Source: Rotaria sp. Silwood1 (lineage: Eukaryota; Rotifera; Eurotatoria; Philodinida; Philodinidae). From it: 64,000 nt of DNA. The notes beneath the pieces were generated by a model, which worked only from the letters and a program-made list of their open reading frames with translations, searched no databases and was not told where the DNA came from. The stretch lies in contig CAJNOP010000018.1 in assembly GCA_905250075.1 (NCBI GenBank), positions 558,001 to 622,000 on the forward strand, read 5' to 3'. The translations under genes were made by a program, and so were the position numbers. Of this stretch, positions 49,407-62,963 are shown piece by piece. Position 1 is the first letter of the stretch. Every line of letters begins with the position of its first letter.

Positions 49407-52400
49407 ATGGCAACAGTAACTGAAGGAAACGAGCAACAACCAGAACAAACATTTAATTCACTAAATCGCTCACCTTATCATGTCAAATTTAGTGATAATA
49501 ATCAAAGTTTTCCACAACAACAAATTAACACAAATCAAGACAATATATCATCATCGTCTCGACATGGTTTGTATTTAAAAAAAAAACAAATGTTTTCCCC
49601 TTGTTTTTTTTTCCTCAATAAAGAAAAAAACAGGTCTTCTATAATTGTTGGATGATGATGGCGATGATGATAAGAAATCTACTATGTATGGTTAATTGCT
49701 CTTTCATGTGTTTTTCCGACGCGCACGTTTTATTTTTACTGGAGTGAAGAAGAAAAATGTCAGATTCAATTATTTGCTCTTTAATTCTTTTTATAACCGT
49801 AAAAACGTAGAAAGTGCAAAAAAAAAGAAATTGAAATACATTCATTTGAATTATTGAAAGTAAAATAAGAAGGAGCGATTAAGGTGTAATGAGTGAGCAG
49901 ACAATAGTTTTATTCAAAGAAAAAAAAAATACAATTAATCTATTTTTGTCTTTTCTTAGGCTCATTATCATCTACTGAAAAAAGTGGGCGTTTTGTTGTT
50001 GTTAAATCATCTGAAGTATCGGATACAAATGAGAATGGTAAATTAGAAATATTTAATAGATATATATGTGAAAACAAAAAGAATTTTTTTTAAGATGCAA
50101 TTAATAATATAAATTCAACAACTGAAAATGAAAAACTACCATTACAAACTGGACAAACATCTGATACTTCCATTAAATTAAATGAAAGTATTTATGAAGT
50201 ATGTAAATGTTTTTTTTTCATTAGGCAAAAAAAGCATAAGAAAATTTTTATTTGAAGGAACGTGATGATCGACCACGAACAGTACTAGATCAACTATATA
50301 ATTATAAAGGTGGTATTGTACCAAATGCGGCAGAAGCTGACAAACCAGCAGGAAATCAACAGGTTTGTTTGTAATAACGCAAAAGCAAATATAAAATTTC
50401 TTATTATAGAAATCAGCAAATCTTGGTACAATATTTGGTGTTTACCTTCCATGTGTTCAAAATATATTCGGTAATATATATTTTTAAATTATAAAGTTTA
50501 TTTCAATTTTTTATTTTTTTGAGGTGTTATTGTATTTATTCGTCTTTTTTGGTTAATTGGTATTGCTGGTGCACTTCAAACACTTTTAATTGTTCTTATT
50601 TGTAGTTCATGTGTATGAAGAAAAAAAACTTGTTTAATAAGATTTATTTTCTGTTTTTTTTTTTATTCAGACTCTTCTAACAGCTATTTCAATGGCAGCT
50701 ATTGCTACAAATGGTTTAGTACCAGCCGGTGGAGCTTATTTTATGATATCTCGTTCACTTGGACCTGAATTTGGTGGTGCCGTAGGAATATTATTCTATC
50801 TTGGTAATACATTTGCTGCGTCGATGTATATTGTTGGAGCTGTTGAAATTGTCGTCGTATGTAAAATTTTAATCCATAGATTCTTCTTTTGTTTCTTTAA
50901 ATTTTTTTGGTTTTTTCTTAAGAAATATATGTGTCCAGAAAAATGTCGTCTATTTGGTGATGATGTTGAAAAACCATTAATAGCCTTTAATCATTATCGT
51001 ATATATGGTACTATACTTCTTCTACTTATTGGAACATGTGTTTTAATTGGTATTCGATTTGTAACAAAAATTGCTCCATTTTCATTGTTTGCTGTTGTTA
51101 TATCTATATTGGCTATATATGCTGGTGTTATTAAAAGTTCATTTAGTCCACCAGATTTACCGTAAATTGAATTACTTTTTTTTGTCTTATGTTAAAAATT
51201 AAATTCAAACAAAAAAGAAACAATTTATTCTGTTTTTTTTTTTCTTTCAAAGTATTTGTCTTGTTGGTTCAAATCCAAGTCATTTAATAAAATCTAATGT
51301 ATTAAATAATGATATACGTCGTTATTGTCATGCAGATAAATGGTGTAATGAGGGTAATGAAACTATACCATGTCCACTTTATGCATCTATATGTAATAAA
51401 ACAATAAATACATTATGTTCATCAGATGGTCATATAAATGATGTTCGAATTGAACAAGGTGTACCTGGCTTAAAACATTGGCAATTATCCGGTACGTTTA
51501 TTTCGTTCTTTTTTCTTTTAATTAAATACAGAATAAAGAATTTAGTTTTATAGAAAATCTTTTTTCACATTATCGTGCTGAAGGTGAAATTGAACGTGAT
51601 ATAAAAGGTGATGCAACATTTGAAGTTGTTGCACAAGAATTAACAACGTTTTTAATACTTGTTGGTATTTATTTTCCATCGGTTACCGGTAAAAACAAAA
51701 ATAAAAGATTACTTCTTTTGAAATATACAATCAATAAATATTTTATTAGGTATTATGGCCGGTTCAAATCGTAGTGGAGATTTACGTGATCCAAGTCGAA
51801 GTATTCCACGTGGAACTATTGCTGCTATATTAACAACATCATTCGTTTGTATGAATAGTTTTATTAATAATGGAGAAGCCGCAAGTTTTGAAATAAAATG
51901 TTTCTTCATTTGTCGATGAATTTAGAAGGTCAACAAAATGTTTAAAAGATAGAATTAGAATCAAAATCTATTGCTCTTTCGAAATCTCAGTTATATGTAA
52001 ATCAATGGAAGGCTGAAAAATCAAATTCTGATAGGTTTTAGAGAGTTTTCATGCCTTTCTAAGAGTTTTTCATAACTCCTGAAATATGAATCAAATCAAA
52101 AATTTCGAACATAGATTCGGAAAGAGCATGAAACTTTGATTTAAAGCCAATAACTTATAGCTTTTACTAACTATCTTAATCAGTTGAAGAATGAAGAAAC
52201 ATTTCATGTCAAAACTTTCGGCTCACTCGTGTATCAGTCGCGGATCTAAAATTTTGATAAATAGGAGTGATCATAGTCGCAAAACGTACTTTCAAGTCTA
52301 ATTAGAGATCACAACGACTCATCTTGGAGTATTTTTACTGAAAAAACTCCAAAAATAGGTTGGAAAAAGGGACAATTGCCCATCAGTGTTCTTTTCTTAA

Positions 52401-55400
52401 TCCGTTACTGATTATTATGACTTACAGTTGTCTTTAATCTACTATTATTATTTTCTTAGATTTATCAAACGTAATTTTTTTGGCAGCATGTACACATGGC
52501 TCATTATTAAGAGATAAATTTGGTGATAGTATTAATAAACAATTAGTCGTGTCAGTTTTAGCATGGCCAAGTAAATGGGTTATTATGATTGGAGCATTTT
52601 GTTCAACTGTTGGAGCTGGTTTACAAACATTAACAGGTATAAATTTTCAACGAAAAAAATAGTTTATTTATCTATTTGATTGTGGTTTTTTTTTACGAAA
52701 AAAGGTGCACCAAGACTTTTACAAGCTGTTGCTAAAGATGATTTAATACCAATACTTCGTCCATTAGCAAAATCTTGGCGAGGTGAACCAATACCAGCAC
52801 TTTTTCTTACATTATTTATTTGTGAATGTGGAATATTAATAGCTGATGTCGATAAACTTACAGCACTTCTATCAATGTAAATAAGAAACAAAAAATAATC
52901 GATTATTTAATTGTACGATCAATATTTTCATTAGATTATTTGATCTATGTTGAAAAATATTGATAATACAATTTTCTATTTGTATAATCATATAAAAATC
53001 TAAACAATGTTTTCTATACATTCTTTTAGGTTTTTTTTATTATGTTATGGATTTGTTAATTTAGCTTGTGCATTACAAACTATTTTAAAAGCACCTAGTT
53101 GGCGACCGCGTTTTCGTTTTTATCACTGGTAAAATCACAAAAAAAAAAAAAAAACAAAAAAGATCCTCATTATGTTATTTATTTTTCTTTAGGATTCTTT
53201 CTTGTATAGGTGTAGTTCTTTCTGTTTCAATTATGTTTATTGCTTCATGGTATTTTGCTTTTATTGCCATGTTGATTGCAATAATCATATATAAATTTAT
53301 TGAATATAAAGGGTATAAAACTAAAAAAAGAACATATCTTTTGAAATTTTTTTCATCGATATGTTTATATATTAATATTTAGAGCGGAAAAAGAATGGGG
53401 AGATGGTATACGTGGTTTATCAATGTCAGCAGCTCGTTATGCATTATATCGTGTTGATGAAGCTCCACCACATACAAAAAATTGGAGACCTCAATTACTT
53501 GCATTCATTAGTATTAAAAGAAATGATGAGAATGAAACATATACATTACGTCATTCGAAAATATTCAATTTTCTGTATCAACTTAAAGCTGGTATATATA
53601 CATATAAATTAAATATAAATATCATTTATCTATTATTTGGTAATAGGAAGAGGTTTTGTTGTCGCAGCCAATGTTCTTGAAGGTGATTATCTTGAAAAAC
53701 ATCAACAGATTGAACCAATTCGTGCAGTAAGTATTACTTTAAAAGCATACTGTAAATAGAGATAGTAGCACAATATTTTTCTTTATGGAAGGCTCAAGAA
53801 AATTGTTTTTTTCTCTCTACGTATATACCGATACATCAGACAGTTTTTTATAATTCTATAATATTTAGTATTTTTCTAATAGCATGATAATAGCAGATTT
53901 TCGATCAAAGCTGTTCAACTATGATTTACATAGATTATAAAAACTTTCAGAAAAATCTGTCACTGAACAATATCGAAAAACATCGAACGGATCCATTGTC
54001 GTAGGATAGGTCACTCTTCGTTTTCAACTTCTTTTCGTTCTGCATGAAACCATGCATAAAATCTTTAAACTATTATGAGAGGCAGAGCCTGCTTGCTAAA
54101 ATCAAAATTGAGTGCATTATGAACTTAGATATAGGAACGAAAGTTTTTCTTCTTTATGTAATCATAGGGGAATAGCTTTGATCGAAATTCTAATATTTAT
54201 CATACTAATTCAAGAATGATGAACCATTGGTAGTATAGAGCCTTGTTTGAACTATCAGAATATATACTATATATAGCTAATTGCTGCAAGGCTTCTATGA
54301 GATATAAAAGGTATTACGGTCACTACATTTGACATACCCTAAGTATATTATAATTAATGAAATAAACATTAACTTTTCAAAGATTGCCTAAAAATTTCAT
54401 AAATTTCTTGAGTATTACTATCTAATTATATTTATCAGAAAAGTTACCTAGTATATAAATAAAATGAATTTTATATTAATGATTAACATGAACTAAGAAA
54501 AACTTTGTCTCATGCATGGAAATCAGAATTTTATGCATGATGTAGCTTTCGCAGAGATACCGATGGTTGGGATTAAGTTCAGCTTGATTCTATAATTCCT
54601 TTTAGGTAAATTTGAATAATTAAATCACTCATCATTTTAAAATTTTGCATATACCATTTCTATAAATCTACAACTATAAGTTTTTTTAATGCTATTGATA
54701 ATTTTAGTTATTAAAATCTGGTTTGGCTCAAGCTAAAATACAAGGCTTTGCTGAAGTATTGGCTGCTAAAGATGTCGAAGATGGTCTTAGTACATTGTAT
54801 GTAGACTTTTATTTAGAAATTTAACTTAATATTCTTATGATTTTGTGAAGCACGATCTAAAAAGGAATGCTGTAGTATATTGGGTAGAAATATGCGTTTT
54901 CGTCCCCCATAGACCATGACAGATGCGATTGACAGTTTGACATACACGTTAATAACGAAAGGCATAATATAACAATGTTCTTGGGATTAGCAACTACAAG
55001 CTATATCGTGTTTCATATTTTAATCCCTCAAGAATTGCGCTCATAGCTTGTTGTTTTTTTCTGCTTTTATATAGAATTCAAACGGAAGGTTTAGGTGGTT
55101 TAAGACCAAATACAATTGTTATCTGTTGGCCAACACAATGGAGAAAAGATTTTGATAGCTTTACAGCTGAAGCATTTATACGTATGGAAATGGATTTTGT
55201 TTTTGTTTATTGATTTTTCATTATAGAAATATTGAATAGGTACTATTGCTATTGCTGAAGTTCGTCAATGTGCTGTAATTGTTCCGAAGAATATTGATAA
55301 TTTTCCTGATTTGAAAGAAAATCAAGATGGTACAATTGATATATGGTGGATTATACATGATGGTGGTCTTCTTTTTCTTATTGCTTTTCTATTAAAACGT

Positions 55401-56411
55401 AATAAAGTTTGGTCACATTGTCGTATACGTCTATTTACTGTGACACAAATTGAAGATAATTCAGTTGCTATGAAAAGAGATCTTGAAAAATATATGTATC
55501 AATTACGTATCCAAGCAGAAGTTGATGTTGTTGAAATGGTTTGTTGTTTTGTTTTGATATTTTTGATAAAAATAATAAAAGATATTTTATTTTTAGGCCG
55601 ATCAAGAAATTTCAGCTTATGCTTATGAAAGATCACTTAGATTAGCTGAACGTATTAAACTACTGAAAGATTTGAAATTAGGTGATAAAGATCTCCAACT
55701 TCAAGTAGGTTATATAAAAATATCAAAATTTTTATTATTGAATAATGAAATACTAAATATTATCACTGCATATGTTTATATAGGCAATAGGATTTGAACG
55801 ACGAGCGAGCAAAGTAATAATTTGAGATGAATATAGCGATCTTCTATATGTAATAGTTAGCTATTTATTGATTTACTAATATAATTATACCTTTTTGTTT
55901 TAATTAAAGCATGTCATGTGATTTGTGCTGCTTTTACCTTGTTATTTAATAATTATTTTATCTAGAAATACTTTTGTTTAATTTTTTTAGTCTCAAATAC
56001 CTATGGAAACAATAATAAACAGTCAACAACAACAACAACGAAGATCTAGTTTTGATGATTCAAATAATCAATATCATTATACATTTACACCCAATCAATT
56101 GGAAAGTTTTAAACACAATGTGTAAGTATGAAATTAAAAAGAAATGTACAATAAAACGAAAACAAGAAAATTTTCCTAGAACTGAATCATCTATGCGTAA
56201 AATGCATTCAGCTGTAAGACTCAATGAACAAATTAAAGAACGTTCACGTGATGCTAAACTTGTTCTTATTAATCTTCCATCACCACCAACAAAACAATCA
56301 ACTTTAGCTGCATATTCTTATATGGAATACGTTGATGTATTAACAGAAGGTTTAGATAGATTATTATTAATGCGTGGTAGTGGACGTGAAGTTATTACAA
56401 TATTTTCTTAA
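49407..56411 (+). CDS. K-Cl cotransporter, SLC12A4-7 (KCC) family
   Basis: About 20 exons on the plus strand (first 49407-49566, then 49960-50037, 50095-50198 and so on; last ends 56411). The polar N-terminus has R-F-V-V, a possible SPAK/OSR1 docking motif. TM1 follows ([22 protein letters not shown]). The large Cys-rich loop between TM5 and TM6 is present ([16 protein letters not shown]), the KCC hallmark. [12 protein letters not shown] and [17 protein letters not shown] lie further on. The C-terminal domain ends [24 protein letters not shown]. KCCs export K+ with Cl- for volume and chloride control. Long introns at 51849-52459 (611 bp), 53727-54707 (981 bp) and 54797-55074 (278 bp) contrast with neighbours of about 50-100 bp. 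Confidence 0.93.
51849..52459. other. Long intron in the cotransporter, probable old insertion
   Basis: Splice continuity F-V / Y-L-S-N-V across it is exact (donor GTATGA, acceptor TTCTTAG). The interior has transposon-like non-coding texture, but I could not pair terminal repeats, so I do not call a transposon. Confidence 0.5.
53727..54707. other. Longest cotransporter intron (981 bp), probable old insertion
   Basis: Donor GTAAGT after I-R-A and acceptor TTTTAG before L-L-K-S-G keep frame. The interior has no ORF and no palindrome that I could pair. The word AATTGCTGC(A/G)AGGCTT recurs here (54284) and in the EFHC long intron (about 45128), a weak hint of a shared element. Confidence 0.45.
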
Positions 56412-58675
56412 GAGATTAGTGTTCTTTTTTACACAGTATCTCAATTGATAAACATTCAATACTATGTTTTCTTCTTTGTCTCCGTTGTGTGATTTTTTTT
56501 TGTAGTCATCGTTTCAATGTACATGTGTGTTGTGTTGATAGTCATCTAGTATGAAGTATTTTTAGAATTTCAATTGAATGTGTCTTTTTTTTTTTGTAAC
56601 CATATAATCTTATATTTTGAAATATTCTTTTTTTTTGCTCGTAGTAAATACTGTATCGAAATATTGGCCTTTTAGTTTTGTTGACAAACACAAAATTAAA
56701 AATGTCAATATATTTCAACGAAAGTCGTTTTTTTTTTAATAATTACGTTTGTCTATTTCAATAGAGTAAAGTAGAATTTTTTCTGAGACATGGGCCAACA
56801 GAGGAATCTAAGAGAATATATTAGTCATAGATGAAACATTGTCTACGAAGGATAAATAATAAATAATCAAGAATATGATAATTAAACTCAATAGACTATG
56901 ATCGGAAAGACTTAATTACATAAATATTTCGTAGACATGTAAGTTTGATGATCTGGTTTTTTAAGATTTGATAGTCACAATAAAAATTTCTTAAAGTCAT
57001 GTAAAATTTTTATTTGGACTCAATTAACTTCTATTTCTTACTCATATGAATTACTCAAACTTAATTTAAACATGGAATCATAATTAGATGGATTTTGTCG
57101 AAAAAATAAAACTGAACAAATACGACTTGGATATAGATTAATTCAGTTAAAAATAAAAGAATGTATTACAAGAAAAAAGGATTACTATACGTGACTAAGT
57201 TTACAATAAAATCTAGTAATTATATTTTGTCTTATAAACTCATGAAATATATAAAGTATACAATTACATGTGAAGTGTATGACAATATTGAGAAGAGTAT
57301 CTGAAAACTAATTTATATTTTAGTCCTAACATATTTAATTACAAACAAGAATGAATATTGAAAAGATTTTTTTCTTATAAAAGTTTAAATCTTACATTTA
57401 AAATTATGATCGTTTTATAAATAACAATATTATACACAAGTTATTTCAAACTTTTCATGTTCATAAACGTTACAATATGTATCAGACAAAGTATTGAACT
57501 TGTTCTCATTATGTTAAACAAGCAAGACTTATTTATTTGAATGAATTCATCAGAATAACAGATCTATTTTTCTATTAAAAAAATGACAGATAAGATATAA
57601 GTTGTAAGAAGAATAGAAAACATCTATAAAATTGTAAGAAAAAGTTCGTCAGAAGACCAACGATATCCGTGGCAGGAATATTCTAGATTTTGAATTTGAT
57701 TATTTCATTTGAAAACCTACAAAAAACTTCTTATGAAAGTTCAAACATCGACTCATTCTGGTTTAGTTATAAATAAATAGAAAGGACCACAATTCTCTAC
57801 AATTTCAAATCATACAGAAAAAATTGACTTTTTCAATTATGGTTCTATTTTGCAAGTTTCTCCTGCGTTGTTTGCTGATTTGAGGCATAAAACATGTCAG
57901 AAAACATAGATTTTATTTTCTCTACAAATAAAGACTATTTCCATTGTATTTTGAATGTCATTTTTATGAGTAAGGGATCAAATCCGAGAAAAATCAGAAT
58001 GTCGCTTTGGTCATGAATTTTAGATAGATTGTAGCTCTAAACATGACATATCCTTTGGTATATTATCCTTTGAGAGATTTTACCAGAAAGTTATAACACT
58101 TTGCTTCATTAAAGATCGAACATGGTATTGTTTCATCATTTTATTAACATAGCATTACTGAATTATTTGATGAATGATTCGACAATGCAATCGTTGAGAT
58201 AGTTTAAAGCCTTTCAATCCGACAAATAATATGAAGGCCTAAGATTTAGAAATTATAGAACTAAGAGTCACACCTTATTAGTTGACGCCGATATAGGTAT
58301 CATTAGATTTTACCAAGTGTAACATAAACTATTAAAATAGAACCCTAATTTTTTTCCATGGGCGTTCTGTCACTATAACAAATGAACGAGTGTTATTCAA
58401 CTATCTAAAACATATACTAATCTTTACGTAGTGACAACAGAAAAGTACTAATCGAGAAAACATTCTGTTAATTAAAAAAGTATTTGTATAATAAAAAGTG
58501 CAAGACGGATAAAAAAAAATAAATTACAGGTAGCGGACTTCAATGAAGTCACATGAGACTAAGTATTACAACTGCCTAAAACTAAGTGCAATCACTTAAT
58601 CTTCCTCGAGCTTTATGTTTGGCGTTAACCATAACAATACATCGACCTTGGAAAAAATGATCTAGCACAGATATA
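56412..58675. other. Intergenic after the cotransporter
   Basis: About 2.3 kb, AT-rich. The first 300 bases are T-rich and likely 3' untranslated sequence. No further supported exon. Confidence 0.5.
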
Positions 58676-59500
58676 CAGTAAAACCTCGATTAGTGAACAC
58701 TTTCCAACTCTGAACATGAACACTATTTTTCGGCTCCCTCAGCAAAAAAACCTCTATAAAGTAAACGCACATGGAACAAAGTATGCGTGTGTTTATGAAA
58801 CAAGAGAAAAAAGAGAACACAGTATTCATTCTGAAGCGATGATAGGCCAACTCATTGACGATCTATTCATCACAAGAAAATTCGTCATGTGTATGGAACA
58901 AAAAGAGCAATGAAAATGCATAGTTCGATCTGTCACATATAAAAGAATATTGCACTTTTCTATTCACACACAATTGTAGCATAACGATACGACACGCATT
59001 GACCCTCTCTGAAGAAACACTATTAATGCGTGAGAATGAAGAGAAATTTTCATATCGTACGCTTGCCGACAAGTATAAGATCTCGATCGGCAGTGTATCA
59101 AACATTACCAAGCGAAAGGTCGAGTATATGGAAAGTTATGAACAAAACGAGAATTCAACCAAAAAGCGTAATCTACGGGATGAATTCAGTCAACAACTCG
59201 ATTAAAAAGTGTATGAATAGTCCGTAGCGCAATGCAGCAAGAACGTTTCAGTTGCAGGTCCACTTCTACAAGAACGAGCCCGACAAATCCATCGACAACA
59301 GGGTGCAACGGCTGCCGACGACTTCAAGGCAAGCAGTGGTTAGTTAGAAAAGTTTCGAATACACCATGGCATACAACACCAAGCCATATGTAGAGAATCA
59401 ATAGCAGTGAATTCTACAACTATTGACGACTGAAAAAAGCGACTTCCATCCTCATATCAATGTGTTAGTTTCGAATTGGAAAAACCTTGAAAAACAGCTA
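58676..59500 (+). mobile_element. Dead pogo/Tigger-like (Tc1/mariner) transposon, 5' part
   Basis: The left end CAGTAAAACCTCGATTAGTG follows a TA and is the typical Tigger/pogo terminus. At 58993-59203 a frame encodes a CENP-B/psq-type helix-turn-helix (H-A-L-T-L-S-E-E-T, then Y-R-T-L-A-D-K-Y-K-I-S-I-G-S-V-S-N-I). At about 59250-59400, in another frame, the second DNA-binding domain reads G-P-L-L-Q-E-R-A-R-Q-I then F-K-A-S-S-G-stop-L-E-K-F-R-I-H-H-G-I, with a stop where Trp is expected. A frameshift separates the two parts. The DDE catalytic domain and the right terminus are not visible, so the copy is truncated and inactive. Confidence 0.8.
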
Positions 59501-62434
59501 CTAGAAAATACTAGCCTATTGAAAGATGCGTTTTTTTCATTATAGAAAACATATCCTAGAGTCATTTCAGTGCTCTTTTGGAACATTATTTTAAAAACAT
59601 TTCTTAGGTTTGTATAGTAATTAAAAAGTTTCTTGGCTTATGCACAGTTTTCGAGAAACACAGAAACGTTTTTCTCGTGAACCAGTGCATTCATTAATGA
59701 AGAAAACATATTTTCAGATATACGCGTCGAAGTTTGTTCTATAAAGTACTCCTTCTGAATCTGAGAAGTCATTTTTTGAAACATACAAAAGTAAAACTGT
59801 GAATGTGTTTTCACCTGCTGTTTCTCTTTAAAGTGTTTCTTTACACAATATCATATTCATTCAAGTTAGTTTAGGTCTCATAGCTATGCTAGTGGTACAT
59901 CTTAATGAACGCATTCGATCTAAACTATTCAAATTTCAGCATAAGCAACTGACTTAAATAAGTTTGACAAAAAAAAATATTTTATTCTTTTGTGTTTAGT
60001 TATTTAGCTATTGAGAAGGTGAAATGTTGCATGTGGTAGATCTTATTCTTTACATCAAAGAGTGCTATTGAACATAATACCAAAATGCTAAGGTCTGGTG
60101 ATTACATTATTCTAATAACACTTTTCTTACCAACGATTTTCTTAATTTTTTTGACAGGATATTGTCTAATCAAATAGAAACAAAGCAACAATTTAGTAGT
60201 ATGAGCGGTAGAAAAAGGAAAACTTATAGAATATGTTGATCAATAGTTATAGATACAAAGAAATTCTTTAAATTATGAAAATTAACGAGATTAAGAAGTG
60301 AAAGTGTTTCAATTGTTTTTCATCATATATAATACCCTACTTTTGTTTTACCCATTCAATTATAAATTGAAAAATTCTTAATTTTCTTTAAACTCAATAA
60401 TTATATGAATCGAAAGTTTGAACACTGAAAGATATAATCAATATTTGTCGAAAAGAAACATGGACAGTAGAAAATAAAAACAATAATAGACTAGAGAAGT
60501 GCCGAATTAATACGTGTTAATTGTAGAGGCATACAAATGACGATTAGAAAAGTGTATCATGAATTATATGCATGACGATGAAGAAAAACTAAAGCAATAG
60601 AAAAAGCCATGACAACACAGTAGTTCAGAAGCCGTTTGATTATTACTACTGTGTCGATGAACCATCTTTATGGCCAGGTATATTTAATGATGAGTCTTCT
60701 TATCACCAATCTATCCACACAATGAAATAATTAATGTTTAGACAAGAAATTTCACCGCATCTACTATTATTAATAACTATGGGCCGCTAATTATTGCCCA
60801 GCCTGATCTTGGGACTTGTATAGCGTAAAATCATGACATAAAAATACGATGATCTGTATAAGAAGTTCATAGTGCTGTCAGAAATCATCAATTGAATTGC
60901 AAAAGAATTTAACAATGCAAATGGCAATACTTGAACAAGATTCAATGGTTCAAAACGAGAAATGGTCTTGACCGACAACAATTTAACAATGAAAAAAAGA
61001 CTAAAATCACACCAGTCTTCTATCTAAAATTTTATTTCGAAACACAAGTTCCTCCGATGACACAATGAGCGTGTGAATGTGCGTCAAGAGTACACCCACA
61101 CATCTTACTAACATCAGTTACAAAGAAAATTATCTGTAGATAGAAATGAATAAAATAAGATCTCGTTTTCTGGGTAATATGCCATACAGTTATCAAAAAT
61201 AGCAAACCTGAAAATCTGCCAGGACCCTACGGAAATCAAATAAGATAAAGAGGATATCTGACTTCGACTTTAAAATGGGCATGAAGAATTAACTATGAAG
61301 CTAAGTAACGTAAAACAACTTCGGTATAAACCAACGTGTAGAAATCGACATTAGAAACAAACAATGCCCTACGTTGACAATATCATTCTCTCTCCTGTCA
61401 ACTTGATTATGATTGCTTTCTTTTCACTTTTTCTTCTCATTATGTACATTATAGCGCAGGTAAACTATCATGCACAAATGCATAAGCATGAAGAGTAGTA
61501 CTATGTGTTAATAACAATTTAAAACGAAACAAACAAGTGTGAATCACAAGCATAACGTGCATTTAATATAAAAGTAGACGTGTTTTTTATATCCACAAAT
61601 CGAATAACATAAGAAACCGAATCAAGAGAGACTCGTTAATCAGTGAAATACAAGGGATACAATAAACAGGTATTTGACGATTTCTTCTAATTTAAAGAAA
61701 CAAAATTCAAGTTATTTTATGCAGATTTCAAAGGATTCAATAAAAAAGATATACTATTGTAAAAAAAACACATTTGATATGAATAAATAATGTTTTCGAA
61801 ATAATTACTAAGGTAATTATACATTATTTATGGTTATATAGTATGAAATTATAGTAAGTAATAACAAGAGCATAGTTTTTATATATTTTTTTTAAGAAAG
61901 AAACTTTCATAGAATAAACCTGTTAAATACGAGTCCAATCATATATTGTATACCTAGTTTGACCATTGATTGTACTTTGACATTTCATTTAGCGTTATTT
62001 TTTCTTCGTTCTAGTCCTTAATGCCTTCATCTTATTACCATGGATATTTTACCTTAAAACTATGATTTTATCGAAGTTTTTCGTTCTCTTTTATAAAATG
62101 TTTGATTATTTGATTGAACTCATTTCTATTCTATGAAAAACAATTTTACTTATTTCTAATAATTGATTTTAATGAAGAACATAAAATAAAGAAAAAAAAG
62201 AAATCACAGAACTAAAATGAGAAAAGGAATAGAAAGTCAAAGATTGGTTAGTTTTCATTTATCGCAGACAATTTTATTTCTTTTGAATTGAAAAATTTTG
62301 GAGCAAAATTTGTGTCATTATAAAGAGCCGATTGAGAGTGGAAAGAACCAATAATCACTCTTTGCTTATAGCTTTGTTTTCGAGTTATGATTATTTTACT
62401 GAATTCAGATCAAAACTTCAACAAGGGTTTTCTT
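59501..62434. other. Intergenic, no supported gene
   Basis: About 2.9 kb of AT-rich sequence. The frame 60787-60981 (-) is short and without domain resemblance. The right terminus of the pogo-like element was sought here and not found. Confidence 0.45.
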
Positions 62435-62603
62435 CAAGGGGGAAACGCCGTACTTTTGTACTTTAAAGTACTTCAAAGTACTTTAAAATACCTTAAAGTA
62501 CTTTAAAGTACATTTAAGTACTTTTAAGTACTTCAAAGTACCTTCAAGTACCTCAAAGTACATTAAAGTACTTTAAAGTATGAAGTACGGTGTTTCCCCT
62601 TTG
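62435..62603. mobile_element. hAT-type MITE, 169 bp, carrying an AAAGTACTTT array
   Basis: Starts CAAGGGGGAAACGCCGTAC; the reverse complement of its right end reads CAAAGGGGAAACACCGTAC, 17 of 19 matching. It is flanked directly by the 8-mer GTTTTCTT at 62427-62434 and 62604-62611. The interior is a run of about ten units of AAAGTACTT(T/C), itself a palindrome, with small changes. No ORF. Confidence 0.88.
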
Positions 62604-62963
62604 GTTTTCTTGATGTACTATGAAGTAAGTAAAAAAAATCAGAAAAAAGCCATAACTTACGAGAAAAGCAACACGGACATAAATTACTATAGACTTTGTC
62701 GACTCTACATAGATTCAACTTAATGATACAAATTTCATCCCCAAATCTTTTTATCATCTAGAAAGATTCATTCGTCAGATGAACGTGTTACATTTTAGAT
62801 GTTTATAAAATGAAAAATATTCATTTGATTTTTTAATGACTTACTTCTTTAGTAAGGCAACATTATTACATTGAGTTTTGTTTTAAGATTAGATTTTATT
62901 CCTCAGCTATTTTGTGATTATATTGTTCTTTAGTTTTCTTCACTGAAGATCGACGTAAATTTT
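62604..62963. other. Upstream region of the membrane-protein gene
   Basis: 360 bp without coding signal between the MITE and the ATG at 62964. Likely promoter and 5' untranslated sequence. No motif that I can name. Confidence 0.4.
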
